A stretch of DNA of 64,000 nt, taken from Pseudoteredinibacter isoporae_A (lineage in GTDB: Bacteria > Pseudomonadota > Gammaproteobacteria > Pseudomonadales > Cellvibrionaceae). This document shows, piece after piece, positions 1-9,324 of the stretch (within the stretch, counting starts at the first letter, position 1; each line of letters begins with the position of its first letter). Made by a program: the position numbers and the translations under genes. The stretch spans positions 307,535 to 371,534 of the forward strand of contig NZ_BAABWJ010000004.1 of NCBI RefSeq assembly GCF_040372805.1, read 5' to 3'. Below the pieces are notes generated by a model that saw only the letters and a list, made by a program, of their open reading frames with translations, was not told the DNA's origin and ran no database searches.

Positions 1-259
1 GAGCAGGAATGCTCGCCACTACGACCGTCTCCGGCAATTCACCTTCCAGGCCAAGCAACACCGCCTTGGGTGTACCGTGACCTATTCCGGTTGCGCCGAG
101 AGAACCGTACATCTCGGATTTAACCCGAACGACATCTTGCAAACGTCCGTCGTTGTGCAGCTGCGCAACAAATTGCTGCGCCGCTTTCATAGGCCCGACC
201 GTATGAGAACTGGAAGGACCAATACCGATTTTAAATAAATCAAAAATACTGACTGCCAT
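1..259 (-). CDS. sdaA: L-serine dehydratase (ammonia-lyase), N-terminal part, runs off the window
   Basis: The reverse strand from 259 translates as MAVSIFDLFKIGIGPSSSHT followed by VGPMKAAQQF, the hallmark start of single-chain iron-sulfur L-serine dehydratases, whose Ser-rich IGPSSSHT motif opens the beta domain. The enzyme deaminates L-serine to pyruvate and ammonia in the cytoplasm. Only about 86 residues are in the window; the rest, including the cluster cysteines, lies beyond base 1. It begins 22 nt after the glyA stop on the same strand, so glyA-sdaA probably form an operon converting glycine to serine and then to pyruvate. The family call is firm; the exact paralogue (sdaA or sdaB) is not. 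Confidence 0.9.
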   Translation of the reverse strand, partial: MAVSIFDLFKIGIGPSSSHTVGPMKAAQQFVAQLHNDGRLQDVVRVKSEMYGSLGATGIGHGTPKAVLLGLEGELPETVVVASIPA

Positions 260-281
260 AATCAATCACCCAGTAAGGTGC

Positions 282-1541
282 TTATTTATTCACATACACT
301 GGGAATTGCGCACACAACTGCAATACTTTTTCCTTCACAAGCTCGATCACCTGACGGTTGTCAATATCGTCCAGCACATCGCACATCCAGTTTGCCAGCT
401 CAGCAACCTGCGCTTCTTTAAATCCACGACTGGTTACCGCTGGCGTACCCAGGCGAATACCACTGGTGACAAAAGGAGACTGTGGATCATTCGGAACCGT
501 ATTTTTGTTGACGGTAATATTGGCTTCACCCAATGCAGCGTCCGCTGCTTTACCGGTGATGCCTTTATCGATCAGATCCAACAGGAACAAATGGTTTTCA
601 GTACCCTCGGAAACAACTTTATAACCACGGGCCTGGAAGGCAGCCGCCATAGCTTTGGCGTTGCTAACAACCTGCTGCTGATACTCGGTAAATTCTGGGG
701 ACAATGCCTCTTTGAACGCCACAGCTTTTGCGGCAATAACATGCATCAAGGGGCCACCCTGAATACCTGGGAAAATCATTGAATTTAGTTTCTTCTCAAG
801 TTCAGGGTTTGAGCGCGCTACAATTAAACCACCACGCGGGCCGCGCAAGGTTTTGTGAGTTGTGGTTGTAACAATGTCAGCGACAGGAACTGGGTTCGGA
901 TACAAACCCGCCGCGACGAGACCCGCAACGTGGGCCATATCAACAAACAAGTAGGCACCGACTTTGTCTGCGATGTCTCGGAAACGCTGCCAATCCATCA
1001 CCAGGGAATACGCCGAGAAACCCGCGACTATCATTTTAGGTTTGTGCTCTAAAGCCAGGGCTTCGACCTGATCGTAGTCCACCTCACCCGTTTCTGGATT
1101 CAAACCGTATTGGACAGCATTATAAATTTTGCCAGAAAAGTTAGGCTTGGCACCGTGTGTCAGGTGTCCACCGTGATCCAGAGACAGGCCCAAAATGGTA
1201 TCGCCTGGCTGCAACAAAGCCATGTAAACCGCAGCATTGGCCTGGGACCCGGAATGAGGCTGAACGTTTGCGTAGTCTGCGTCGAATAGAGCTTTGGCAC
1301 GATCAATGGCCAGCTGCTCGACGACGTCGGCATGCTCACAACCACCGTAGTAACGCTTACCAGGATACCCTTCCGCGTACTTGTTGGTCAGCTGAGCGCC
1401 CTGAGCTTCCATCACTCGAGTACTGGTGTAGTTTTCAGAAGCAATCAGCTCAATATGTTCTTCTTGACGACGATCCTCTGCTTCAAGGGCCGCCCACAGA
1501 TCAGGATCAAAACTGGAAATTTTATCGTTATAATCAAACAT
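282..1541 (-). CDS. glyA: Serine hydroxymethyltransferase
   Basis: This cytoplasmic PLP enzyme interconverts serine plus tetrahydrofolate with glycine plus 5,10-methylene-THF. The 419-residue length is normal for bacterial GlyA. Visible motifs are ELIASENYTS (31-40), GSQANAAVY around 97-105, DMAHVAG with the PLP-contacting Asp201 and His204, and TTTTHKTLRGPRGG, in which Lys230 is the PLP Schiff-base lysine. It is the first gene of a probable operon with the serine dehydratase downstream, which suggests a catabolic or glycine-use role; a second glyA may exist elsewhere. A LysR-type gene is divergently transcribed from the same intergenic region. No glycine riboswitch is apparent upstream. Confidence 0.97.
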   Translation of the reverse strand: MFDYNDKISSFDPDLWAALEAEDRRQEEHIELIASENYTSTRVMEAQGAQLTNKYAEGYPGKRYYGGCEHADVVEQLAIDRAKALFDADYANVQPHSGSQANAAVYMALLQPGDTILGLSLDHGGHLTHGAKPNFSGKIYNAVQYGLNPETGEVDYDQVEALALEHKPKMIVAGFSAYSLVMDWQRFRDIADKVGAYLFVDMAHVAGLVAAGLYPNPVPVADIVTTTTHKTLRGPRGGLIVARSNPELEKKLNSMIFPGIQGGPLMHVIAAKAVAFKEALSPEFTEYQQQVVSNAKAMAAAFQARGYKVVSEGTENHLFLLDLIDKGITGKAADAALGEANITVNKNTVPNDPQSPFVTSGIRLGTPAVTSRGFKEAQVAELANWMCDVLDDIDNRQVIELVKEKVLQLCAQFPVYVNK

Positions 1542-1620
1542 CGCGTTCTCTCAATTCTTAGTTCGGACAGGAGTTTGATTTGATACTAATCAGGGCTTAA
1601 CGATTTGTTAAATTAATAGT

Positions 1621-1626
1621 TATAAT
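1621..1626 (+). promoter_or_regulatory. Candidate -10 box for the LysR-type gene
   Basis: A perfect TATAAT lies 67 nt upstream of the LysR start. A weak TTAACG -35 match is placed 18 nt further upstream (1597-1602). The 151-bp region is shared with divergent glyA, so a regulator site would be expected here, but no convincing LysR dyad is assigned. Confidence 0.4.
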
Positions 1627-1692
1627 GCCTTCATAACAATAGCTAATAGCCGAAGGGTCATTCAGCTCATCGTTTTCGCAGGAGAAACCACC

Positions 1693-2544
1693 ATGAAAAA
1701 CCTGCCTATTGAGGTATTAAGAGCATTTGTCACCATTGTCGAACTGGGCAGTTTCACTCAGGCCGGTGATCTTCTAGGGCGTTCCCAGCCCGCAATTAGC
1801 TTGCAAATCAAGCGCTTAGAAGAGATGCTCGATCAAAAGCTGATTTCCCGAAACGGTCAGAATATCGAGCTCACCAAGCTTGGCGAGCAACTGTTCTACT
1901 ACGCTAAACGCATTCTTGCACTCAACGATGAAGCCGTTGCCAGCTTTGGCGCCACCAGCGTGAGTGGCCAATTGAAGCTCGGCATTCCCAGTGAGTTTGC
2001 TACCACCCTGCTCCCCAAAGTGCTCAGCCGATTCGCCAATACCTACCCCAATGTGAATCTCGAAGTGATGAGTGACCTGAGCCGAAATCTGCTCAATGCC
2101 AGTGGGCAAAAGCAATATGACTTGATGCTGGTACTCCACGACGACCCACAAAAAGCCGGCAGCGCCTTGATCAAGGAGGATGAGCTGGTCTGGGTCAGCA
2201 GCCACAGCCACGACTGCCATATGCGCTCTGTATTGCCGTTGATTGTCGCGCCTGAAGGCTGTATTTATCGCAACCGGGCCAGCACCATGTTGGCCGAAGC
2301 CGCCCTCCCCTGGAAAATCAGCTACACCAACCCAAGCCTCTCGGGCATTCAAGCGGCAATTGAAGAAGGTCTCGGAGTAACGGTTTTAGCCAAGAGCAGT
2401 GTGCCCGAAGGTTTAAAGGTGATCACCAACTCAACCCGCCTACCCAAGCTCGGTAAGATTGGTATCAGTATGGTTAAGCAAACCAATGAACACAGCGAAG
2501 CAGCTCAACGACTGTGTGAATACATCAGCGCCAGCCTATCCTGA
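1693..2544 (+). CDS. LysR-family transcriptional regulator
   Basis: The protein has 283 residues. The N-terminal winged helix-turn-helix (about residues 5-64) contains the typical LysR signature: FVTIVELGSFTQAGDLLGRS, then QPAISLQIKRLEE and a LISRNGQNIELTKLGEQL stretch. The C-terminal ligand-binding part (about 90-283) is of the periplasmic-binding-protein fold. A good start is supported by the GCAGGAG upstream (1678-1684). It is divergent from glyA-sdaA, so control of those genes is plausible but unproven. The effector is unknown. Confidence 0.9.
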   Translation: MKNLPIEVLRAFVTIVELGSFTQAGDLLGRSQPAISLQIKRLEEMLDQKLISRNGQNIELTKLGEQLFYYAKRILALNDEAVASFGATSVSGQLKLGIPSEFATTLLPKVLSRFANTYPNVNLEVMSDLSRNLLNASGQKQYDLMLVLHDDPQKAGSALIKEDELVWVSSHSHDCHMRSVLPLIVAPEGCIYRNRASTMLAEAALPWKISYTNPSLSGIQAAIEEGLGVTVLAKSSVPEGLKVITNSTRLPKLGKIGISMVKQTNEHSEAAQRLCEYISASLS

Positions 2545-2606
2545 TAAATCAAAAAAAGATGAAAGCCCCAGGGGAATAAATAGGGACTTTCACCAAACTG
2601 AGCTCC

Positions 2607-3140
2607 CTAGGGCGAGTCAGGTAAACTGCTGGGCATGGAATAGCCCGAATGGCTGTGTTCAAAATGTTCGGATATATTGGGGAAGTTCTCTCTGTCTTTT
2701 TCTGTCGCCGAGTCCTTACATTCGCCGTTAATTTTCAATTTGGCCATCGTAAACTGCTCATTCAACACCATATAGCCGTCCTGACAGAACTCGGCTTCAT
2801 CCAGTTTGGCTTCCATTGCATCAAGGCCACGGGCTTTCATTTTTTCCTGCATCTTTGCAATCATGTCGGTACGGTTTTTACCGCCGGATTTTGAACCTCG
2901 GCCGCCCATCCCCTTACCACTGCCTTTGAAACCGCCACGACCGGAACCTTTTTTCCTTTGCATGATCATGACGTACTGAAAACGTTTGGAACCGTCCTCA
3001 CTGATGTGTGTTACCAGCCGCTCGCTGGCGTCAGGACCTTTTGGTTGACTGCTGCAGGCTACTAGAAATAATAGTGACAGCAAAACAACTGGACGGTGAA
3101 TGGCTTTGGAAATACTCGGTGCTTGAGTGTGCTGGATCAT
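2607..3140 (-). CDS. Putative lipoprotein with a Gly/Lys/Arg-rich segment
   Basis: I do not recognise the family. The start is placed at the fifth methionine of the open frame because GGGAGG stands just upstream of that ATG; this gives 177 residues. The N-terminus has a hydrophobic stretch ending in a lipobox (LLFLVACSS), predicting an outer- or inner-membrane lipoprotein. The middle is low-complexity and basic (KKGSGRGGFKGSGKGMGGRG), followed by a helix rich in Met/Lys/Glu and a C-terminal region with two cysteines (FCQDGYMVLNEQF and NGECKDS). It is convergent with the LysR gene; nothing in the context gives a function. Confidence 0.65.
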   Translation of the reverse strand: MIQHTQAPSISKAIHRPVVLLSLLFLVACSSQPKGPDASERLVTHISEDGSKRFQYVMIMQRKKGSGRGGFKGSGKGMGGRGSKSGGKNRTDMIAKMQEKMKARGLDAMEAKLDEAEFCQDGYMVLNEQFTMAKLKINGECKDSATEKDRENFPNISEHFEHSHSGYSMPSSLPDSP

Positions 3141-3270
3141 AAGGCCTCCCATAAATGATTAGCCATTATGATCGCTTACGATGACGGGAGTTTCTGAAAT
3201 TGAAAAACTTCAATTTTTCTGCACATTTCTCCTGTGCAGGCGGCGTAAATAAGCAGAAATTGTGGAGATA

Positions 3271-3705
3271 TCAATCCAGTTCTGCGAGGTGTTTGGTGAT
3301 CAGTGAGCGAACTCGATCGATATCTTCTACCGTCTCATTCACCGCCTCACGTTCGGTCTCGATTAACGCCCAACGTTTGGACCAATTGTTGTGCAACGTT
3401 TCAGATTCTTTTGCCACATCCGGTCCGATTAACATGCTCAGATCACGAATCAAGGCGACAGACACCCAGCCTTTTCGCGGGCTGCCCCCCTTTTGGTCAC
3501 CATCGTAATGCAAACGATAGATTCCTTGCTCGAGCTCAGCCAACTGCAGAAACACTTGAAAAGAGGCCGTCCGCACCGTGCTGTTGTCCTCGCTGACTTC
3601 CAGGCGCCAAGCATTGTAAGCAAAACTCAGAAAAGCCGAAAACACACTGATAATCACGGTGACGTAGTAAAACTTTAGACGACGCTCAAGAATTTCAGGT
3701 TCCAT
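3271..3705 (-). CDS. Small membrane-anchored protein of unknown function
   Basis: The protein has 144 residues. One transmembrane helix (about residues 13-31, FYYVTVIISVFSAFLSFAYN) is followed by a soluble, predominantly helical region with many charged residues and a C-terminal stretch suitable for coiled-coil formation (TEREAVNETVEDIDRVRSLI). It lies alone between the lipoprotein and the sthA terminator. I do not recognise it. Codon use looks like its neighbours, which supports a real gene. Confidence 0.6.
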   Translation of the reverse strand: MEPEILERRLKFYYVTVIISVFSAFLSFAYNAWRLEVSEDNSTVRTASFQVFLQLAELEQGIYRLHYDGDQKGGSPRKGWVSVALIRDLSMLIGPDVAKESETLHNNWSKRWALIETEREAVNETVEDIDRVRSLITKHLAELD

Positions 3706-3826
3706 GGATAAACACTCTCTTGCCTGAGGTATTGAAAATAGTGCACTGCCCTAAGTATACCTATGCTTGATGAGATCATAAAAGTACCGGCTTTGCGGCA
3801 AAGCAATGTTAACTCTCATAAAAAAA

Positions 3827-3855
3827 GGCGCCCCATGAGCATGGGGCGCCTTTTT
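3827..3855 (-). terminator. Bidirectional rho-independent terminator after sthA
   Basis: A perfect 10-bp stem (3827-3836 with 3841-3850) with loop GAGC is flanked by six A on the left and five T on the right, so it can act on both strands. It lies about 50 nt past the sthA stop. Confidence 0.9.
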
Positions 3856-3906
3856 CCAATCATTAGAACCGCAACGCATTGCGTGTTCAGAGGTCAGTAA
3901 CATCTA

Positions 3907-5304
3907 TTACAGACGATTCACCCGGTTCAAGCCCTCAAGAGCCGCAGTACGATAAGCTTCAGCCATGGTTGGGTAGTTGAACGTCGTGTTCACAAAATAG
4001 TTAATGTTATTGGCTTCGCCTTCCTGGTTCATAATGGCTTGGCCAATGTGAATAATCTCCGAGGCTTCGGCCCCGAAGCAGTGAATTCCCAGAATTTCAT
4101 GAGTATCGATATGGAAAAGCAGTTTCAACATGCCCACATCTTCACCGGAAATTTGCGCTCGCGCAGTGTTTTTAAAGAACGCACGCCCAACTTCGTATGG
4201 AACACGAGCCTCCGTCAATTCACGTTCGGTTTTGCCCAGTGAACTGATCTCAGGAAGTGTATAAATACCCGTCGGCGCATCAGTTACAAAGCGACACTCT
4301 TCACCGTTGATCGCCATGGCAATTTCACGCCCCTGGTCGTAGGACGCGCTGGCCAGGCTCGGCCAACCGATCACGTCACCCGCGGCGTAAACGTATTCGA
4401 CATCAGTTTGATAACGATCATTCACTTTCAATTGGCCACGGTGATCCGCCTCAAGGCCGACAGCATCCAGATTCAAATTATCGGTATTACCTGTGCGACC
4501 ATTACACCACAGCAAGGCATCGGCGCGCAGACGTTTGCCGGACTTCAAATGCAAAGTGACGCTGCGTTCGTTGGCCTCAACTTTCTCATACTCCTCCAAA
4601 TGTCGAACCGTCACACCGCTGTCGCGCAGGTGGTAACTCAAAGCATCGGAAATTTCATCATCCAGGAACGACAGCAAACGTTCGCGACTGTTGATGAGAT
4701 CGACTTTAATACCGAGGCCCGCAAAGATAGAGGCATACTCACTGCCAATGACACCCGCGCCATAAATCACAATATGACGTGGAGTGTGGTTCATTTCCAA
4801 AATGGTATCGCTGTCATAGACACGAGGGTGATTGAAATTCACATCCGCTGGACGATAAGGGCGAGAACCGGTTGCCACCACAATATGTTTGGCGCGAATC
4901 GTTTCCACCGCACCGTCCGGCAAGCGCACGCGAACTTCGTTGTCGTCACTGAAACTCGCTTCACCAATATGCAGATAAACACGATTGCGATTATAAAACC
5001 CGGTGTGCAAATCCACCTGCTTTGGAATCACGGTCTTGGCGGACTTCAGAACTTTTGGGTAACTCACACGGGTAGACTCTCCCATATGGTGGAACAAATT
5101 ATTCTGATTAAAACGAATAATTTGTTTCACTACATGACGTAGAGCCTTGGAAGGAATGGTGCCCTTGTGGGAACAGTTGCCCCCGACAACACCGCGATTT
5201 TCAATGGCGCCAACGCGCATGCCCTGCTTAACCGCTGCCATCGCAGCGCCTTCACCAGCAGGACCTGTGCCGATGACTAATACATCATAATGGTAATCGC
5301 TCAT
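3907..5304 (-). CDS. sthA: Soluble pyridine nucleotide transhydrogenase
   Basis: A cytoplasmic FAD flavoprotein that reversibly moves reducing equivalents between NADPH and NAD+. At 465 residues it has the usual length. The N-terminal FAD fold shows VIGTGPAGEGAA (10-21) and the second dinucleotide fold shows IYGAGVIGSEYAS. It belongs to the disulfide oxidoreductase superfamily but, as usual for SthA, the redox CxxxxC is incomplete: GGNCSHKGTIPSK has Cys44 but Thr49 where the second Cys would be. That separates it from dihydrolipoamide dehydrogenase. It ends in a strong terminator. It sits downstream of the Na+-NQR genes, linking NADH and NADPH balance to respiration. Confidence 0.95.
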   Translation of the reverse strand: MSDYHYDVLVIGTGPAGEGAAMAAVKQGMRVGAIENRGVVGGNCSHKGTIPSKALRHVVKQIIRFNQNNLFHHMGESTRVSYPKVLKSAKTVIPKQVDLHTGFYNRNRVYLHIGEASFSDDNEVRVRLPDGAVETIRAKHIVVATGSRPYRPADVNFNHPRVYDSDTILEMNHTPRHIVIYGAGVIGSEYASIFAGLGIKVDLINSRERLLSFLDDEISDALSYHLRDSGVTVRHLEEYEKVEANERSVTLHLKSGKRLRADALLWCNGRTGNTDNLNLDAVGLEADHRGQLKVNDRYQTDVEYVYAAGDVIGWPSLASASYDQGREIAMAINGEECRFVTDAPTGIYTLPEISSLGKTERELTEARVPYEVGRAFFKNTARAQISGEDVGMLKLLFHIDTHEILGIHCFGAEASEIIHIGQAIMNQEGEANNINYFVNTTFNYPTMAEAYRTAALEGLNRVNRL

Positions 5305-5466
5305 TGCCGATTACAACCTCTCTATTCCGTTACTGCTGTCTAACTTCGTGTCTTTCTCAATGTTGCCAAAGGAAGCGCATCAGTCGCCATCATTGCCGGC
5401 CACTGATTCTGAAGTACTGATTCTGAATATCGTCAGAGCGCTCCTGACTGTCCGTCAAAGTACGCC

Positions 5467-5709
5467 TTATTTCTTCATCGCGTCGTAGGACAAATCACCT
5501 TTGGGGGCATCGCTCTCGTCTTTGCCCATTTTTTGCTCTTCGCATTTACTTTCGTCACCGCCACAGATATCACAAACGTAGTTTGGATCGTTCAGAGCGT
5601 CGCCAACGCCACCACAGGAACCTGAAATGGGTTTACGTCCCATCAGAACCCCGATAGACATCATCATAACCAACAGGGTTATCGCACCAAATGCCACTAA
5701 GTAAATCAT
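5467..5709 (-). CDS. nqrM: Na+-NQR maturation protein NqrM
   Basis: An 80-residue protein with one N-terminal transmembrane helix (about 2-23) and four conserved cysteines (32, 46, 49, 56) in a GSCGGVGDALNDPNYVCDIC-type pattern. This is the DUF539/NqrM family, known to be needed for assembly of active Na+-NQR, probably by delivering iron to the NqrD/NqrE site. It is encoded 43 nt downstream of apbE and in the same direction as the nqr genes, which fits a maturation role. Confidence 0.9.
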   Translation of the reverse strand: MIYLVAFGAITLLVMMMSIGVLMGRKPISGSCGGVGDALNDPNYVCDICGGDESKCEEQKMGKDESDAPKGDLSYDAMKK

Positions 5710-5752
5710 AGTTCACCTCATTTTCTATCCCACCATAACGTGGGCTGTCGCG

Positions 5753-6808
5753 CTATTGGACATAGGTCGCAAAGGCGCTGGAATAACGTTCTTTGAATCC
5801 GCTTTTGGTTTTCACCAACATAAACACCGGCAGTTGTTCCTGCTCGGCCAAGCGCATTCCCTCTTCCGGCCCAACCACGGTAATCACCGTCGCCCAGGCA
5901 TCGGCCTCAGCTGAGCTCGGCGCCAAAACCGTAACAGACGCCAAAGCATGAGTGATGGGTTTGCCGGTTCTCGGGTCAATGGTGTGGGAATAACGCACAC
6001 CGTCTTTTTCAAAATAGTTTCGGTAATCACCAGACGTTGCTACGCCTTTGTTGCTCACTTCCAACAAGCGTTGCATGCTTTGCCCGGCCAGACTGTTGCC
6101 TGGCCTTTCAATGGCAATTTTCCAGGTGCTGCCCCGTGGACTTAATCCCTTCAGGAACAACTCGCCACCCACTTCCACCAAATAATCTTGAGAACCACAG
6201 GCATCCAAAACCTCAGCCACCTTGTCAGCCCCATAACCTTTAGCTACAGCAGACAAATTCAGTTCAACGGCCTTGCTCTTGCTGAACTGGCTACCGCTTA
6301 GCTTCAGACTGTCGCCACCGCCAAGGGCCATAGCCTCGCGAATTTGTTCCTCACTGGGAACGGCGTCTTCCGGTGAAGACTTCGGCCCAAAACCCCATAG
6401 ATTCACCAAAGGGCCAACGGTAATATCAAAAGCACCATCACTCAGCGTGTACAGCTGTTCACTGAGGCGCAAAACCTTTTCCATATCCGCAGAGATAGTA
6501 ACACTTTCACCTACGGACAAGCGGCTTAATTCATTCAACTCACTATTGTCGAGATAGTGGGACATTTGCTGGTTTGTCTGCTCCAGGCTCTGGCGAATAC
6601 GCTCGTCCATCTCTGCCTGAGTACACCGCAATGATTCTTTCGGTACCACAGTCACGTGATACTGAGTGCCCATTGTTGGACCACTGTAACGCCAAGGCTC
6701 ATTTTTCTGGCCACAAGACGACAGAAAAAGCGCAGAGCCCAAACAGAAGAAGGCCAGCAATGCTGGCCTCTTCCTGTAGGCATTTACCACATTGGATAAT
6801 GCCATCAT
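5753..6808 (-). CDS. apbE: FAD:protein FMN transferase (ApbE), lipoprotein
   Basis: It transfers FMN from FAD onto threonines of NqrB and NqrC in a phosphoester link. The 351-residue protein has a signal peptide ending in the lipobox LSSC (Cys32), placing it on the periplasmic face, where the flavinylation sites are. Family motifs visible are GPTMGTQYHV near 43-52, LSAVAKGYGADKVAEVLDA, VEVGGELFLKG, and the metal-binding SHTIDPRTGKPI. Its start lies 3 nt beyond the nqrF stop, so the two are translationally coupled. The target threonines are present in NqrB and NqrC of this operon. Confidence 0.95.
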   Translation of the reverse strand: MMALSNVVNAYRKRPALLAFFCLGSALFLSSCGQKNEPWRYSGPTMGTQYHVTVVPKESLRCTQAEMDERIRQSLEQTNQQMSHYLDNSELNELSRLSVGESVTISADMEKVLRLSEQLYTLSDGAFDITVGPLVNLWGFGPKSSPEDAVPSEEQIREAMALGGGDSLKLSGSQFSKSKAVELNLSAVAKGYGADKVAEVLDACGSQDYLVEVGGELFLKGLSPRGSTWKIAIERPGNSLAGQSMQRLLEVSNKGVATSGDYRNYFEKDGVRYSHTIDPRTGKPITHALASVTVLAPSSAEADAWATVITVVGPEEGMRLAEQEQLPVFMLVKTKSGFKERYSSAFATYVQ

Positions 6809-6811
6809 CGA

Positions 6812-8035
6812 TTAACCACCGAAGTCATCAAGCAGGATGTTCTCATCCTCAACGCCCAAATCTTTCAGCATGGCAATCACCGCTGCGTTCATCATTGGAG
6901 GCCCACACATGTAGTACTCACAATCTTCTGGAGCGGGATGATCCTTCAAATACTGCTCGTAAAGCACATTGTGAATGAAGCCCGTCAGGCCATCCCAATT
7001 GTCTTCCGGCTGAGGATCAGACAAGGCCACATGCCATTCGAAGTTTTCATTTTCATTGGCCAGCATGTCGTATTCATCGTCGTAGAACATCTCACGCAAT
7101 GAACGCGCACCGTACCAGAAGCTCATCTTACGCTTGGATTTCAAACGCTTGAGCTGGTCAAAGATGTGAGAGCGCATGGGCGCCATACCCGCACCACCAC
7201 CGATGAACACCATTTCGTTTTCGGTATCTTTAGCGAAGAACTCACCAAATGGACCGTACACAGTAATGGTGTCGCCTGGCTTCAGGCTGAACACGTAGGA
7301 AGACATTTGACCTGGTGGCAAACCTTCGGTACGTGGCGGTGGAGTTGCAATACGAATATTGAACTTCACAACGCCTTTCTCTTCTGGGTAGTTCGCCATG
7401 GAGTAAGCGCGGATTACCGGCTCATCCACTTTGGATTCCAGATTGAAGAAACCAAAATGCTCCCAGTCACCGCGGTATTCGTCTTCGATCTCGAAGTCAG
7501 AAAATTTCACGTGATGTGGCGGGCATTCCAGCTGAACGTAACCACCGGCACGGAAGTCTACGTTTTCGCCTTCTGGCAACTTCAAGGTCAATTCCTTAAT
7601 AAAGGTCGCCATGTTCGGGTTGGATTCCACAGTACATTCCCACTGCTTCACACCAAACACATCTTCGGGCACTTCAATAACCATGTCCTGCTTAACCGGA
7701 GTTTGGCAGGACAAACGCCAGCCTTCCGCGGCATCACGCTTGGTGAAGTGTGATTCTTCGGTTGGCAACATAGAGCCACCACCGGAATTCACCACACACT
7801 TACACTGTGCACAAGTACCACCGCCACCACAGGCAGACGGCAGGAACAAACCGTTGCCGGCCAAGGTCTGCAGCAATTTGCCGCCCGCTGGCACTGTCAG
7901 GGTTTTTTCGCCGTTAATTTCAATGTTTACATCGCCGGAATTTACCAGCTTCGCGCGGGCGCCAAGAATGATGAACACCAACGCGATAACAATCACGGTG
8001 AACATCACAACGCCAAGTATAATAGTCAGATTCAT
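6812..8035 (-). CDS. nqrF: Na+-translocating NADH:quinone reductase subunit F
   Basis: The NADH-oxidising entry subunit. It has 407 residues: an N-terminal membrane anchor (about 3-25), a plant-type 2Fe-2S domain with Cys69, Cys75, Cys78 and Cys110, then a ferredoxin-reductase-like FAD domain (RAYSMANYP flavin motif) and an NADH domain (GGGAGMAPMRS and the C-terminal YMCGPPMMNAA). All cofactor residues are present. It is the last nqr gene, followed directly by apbE. Confidence 0.98.
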   Translation of the reverse strand: MNLTIILGVVMFTVIVIALVFIILGARAKLVNSGDVNIEINGEKTLTVPAGGKLLQTLAGNGLFLPSACGGGGTCAQCKCVVNSGGGSMLPTEESHFTKRDAAEGWRLSCQTPVKQDMVIEVPEDVFGVKQWECTVESNPNMATFIKELTLKLPEGENVDFRAGGYVQLECPPHHVKFSDFEIEDEYRGDWEHFGFFNLESKVDEPVIRAYSMANYPEEKGVVKFNIRIATPPPRTEGLPPGQMSSYVFSLKPGDTITVYGPFGEFFAKDTENEMVFIGGGAGMAPMRSHIFDQLKRLKSKRKMSFWYGARSLREMFYDDEYDMLANENENFEWHVALSDPQPEDNWDGLTGFIHNVLYEQYLKDHPAPEDCEYYMCGPPMMNAAVIAMLKDLGVEDENILLDDFGG

Positions 8036-8047
8036 ACTGGCTGCTCC

Positions 8048-8662
8048 TTACAAGCTGATACCGCCGAAGGACATAAAGCCCAACGACATCAAACCAACGG
8101 TGATAAAGGTAATACCCAAGCCTTGTAGACCATCGGGCACGTCGGAGTATTTCATTTTCTCGCGAATACCAGCCAGGGCAGCAATCGCTAACGCCCAGCC
8201 CACACCAGAACCAACACCAAATACAACGGATTCACTGAAGTTGTAGCTACGCTCAACCATATACAGGTTTGCACCCATGATGGCGCAGTTCACCGTAATC
8301 AGTGGCAGGAATACACCCAATGCGTTGTACAGCGCCGGGAAGAATTTATCCAACACCATTTCCAGAATCTGAACCATCGCCGCAATCACACCGATAAAGG
8401 TGATCAAGCTCAGGAAGTTCAGGTCGACACTGGCGTAGTCTTCGCCCAACCAGGACAGGCCGCCTTCAGACAGCAAGTAGGTATAAAGGATGTTGTTAAC
8501 CGGTACAGTAATCGCCAGTACAACGATAACCGCAACACCGAGACCAATCGCTGCTTCAACCTTTTTGGAGATCGCCAGGAAGGTACACATCCCCAGGAAC
8601 GCCGCCAAAGCCATGTTCTCGATAAAAATCGAGCGAACAAACAAACTGATAAAATGTTCCAT
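8048..8662 (-). CDS. nqrE: Na+-NQR subunit E
   Basis: An integral membrane subunit of 204 residues with about six helices, homologous to NqrD and RnfA/E. Each half carries one of the conserved cysteines that, with NqrD, bind an intramembrane iron centre; here CTFLAISKKVE in helix 1 and NCAIMGANLYMVERSYNF are visible. It is separated from nqrD by 2 nt and from nqrF by 12 nt, so it is translated within the operon. Confidence 0.97.
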   Translation of the reverse strand: MEHFISLFVRSIFIENMALAAFLGMCTFLAISKKVEAAIGLGVAVIVVLAITVPVNNILYTYLLSEGGLSWLGEDYASVDLNFLSLITFIGVIAAMVQILEMVLDKFFPALYNALGVFLPLITVNCAIMGANLYMVERSYNFSESVVFGVGSGVGWALAIAALAGIREKMKYSDVPDGLQGLGITFITVGLMSLGFMSFGGISL

Positions 8663-8664
8663 GA

Positions 8665-9321
8665 TTAGGCCTCCGCAGGCTTCGTGTTCGGCGAAATCTT
8701 AAAGTCGGGCTCTTCTACCTGCGCTTTATCATAAGCACGGATACCCCAAATGATCAGACCGATAATGAAGAATGAGGACGGTGGTAACAGCAACAGGCCA
8801 TTTGAAACGTACCAACCACCTTCGGTGGCCAATGGCAGAATTTCGAAGCCCAGTAGCTTACCAGCGCCGAACAGCTCACGCGGGATAGCGATGGCAATCA
8901 GCAGAGCCGAATAGCCCAAACCGTTACCCAAGCCGTCCAGGAAGCTCGCGCCTGCACCATTTTTCATGGCAAAGGCCTCAGCGCGACCCATCACAATACA
9001 GTTAGTGATGATCAAACCAACGAATACAGACAGCTGCTTGGACACGTCATACGCGACGGCTTTTAGCACCTGATCAACCACGATTACCAAAGAAGCAATA
9101 ATGGTCATTTGCACGATGATTCGAATGTTGTTTGGAATGTGGTTACGCACCAAAGACACAAACAAGTTAGAAAACGCCGTTACGGTGGTCAAAGCCACAC
9201 ACATAACCAGCGTTACTTTCAAACTACCCGTAACCGCCAAGGCTGAACAGATACCCAGGATCTGCAGAGCAATAGGGTTATTCTGGATAATTGGGGTAAA
9301 TAAAAGCTCTTTTGCTTTCAT
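8665..9321 (-). CDS. nqrD: Na+-NQR subunit D
   Basis: A 218-residue integral membrane subunit, pseudo-symmetric partner of NqrE. The conserved motifs LGICSALAVTGSL and TNCIVMGRAEAFAMKNG carry the cysteines of the intramembrane iron site. The C-terminal tail (KAQVEEPDFKISPNTKPAEA) is polar. It is tightly packed between nqrC (3 nt) and nqrE (2 nt). Confidence 0.97.
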   Translation of the reverse strand: MKAKELLFTPIIQNNPIALQILGICSALAVTGSLKVTLVMCVALTTVTAFSNLFVSLVRNHIPNNIRIIVQMTIIASLVIVVDQVLKAVAYDVSKQLSVFVGLIITNCIVMGRAEAFAMKNGAGASFLDGLGNGLGYSALLIAIAIPRELFGAGKLLGFEILPLATEGGWYVSNGLLLLPPSSFFIIGLIIWGIRAYDKAQVEEPDFKISPNTKPAEA

Positions 9322-9324
9322 GGC

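Noticed and set aside
1542..1692. Glycine riboswitch upstream of glyA
   Set aside because: The 151-bp gap is too short and lacks the conserved glycine aptamer pattern; the divergent LysR gene is a better candidate for control.
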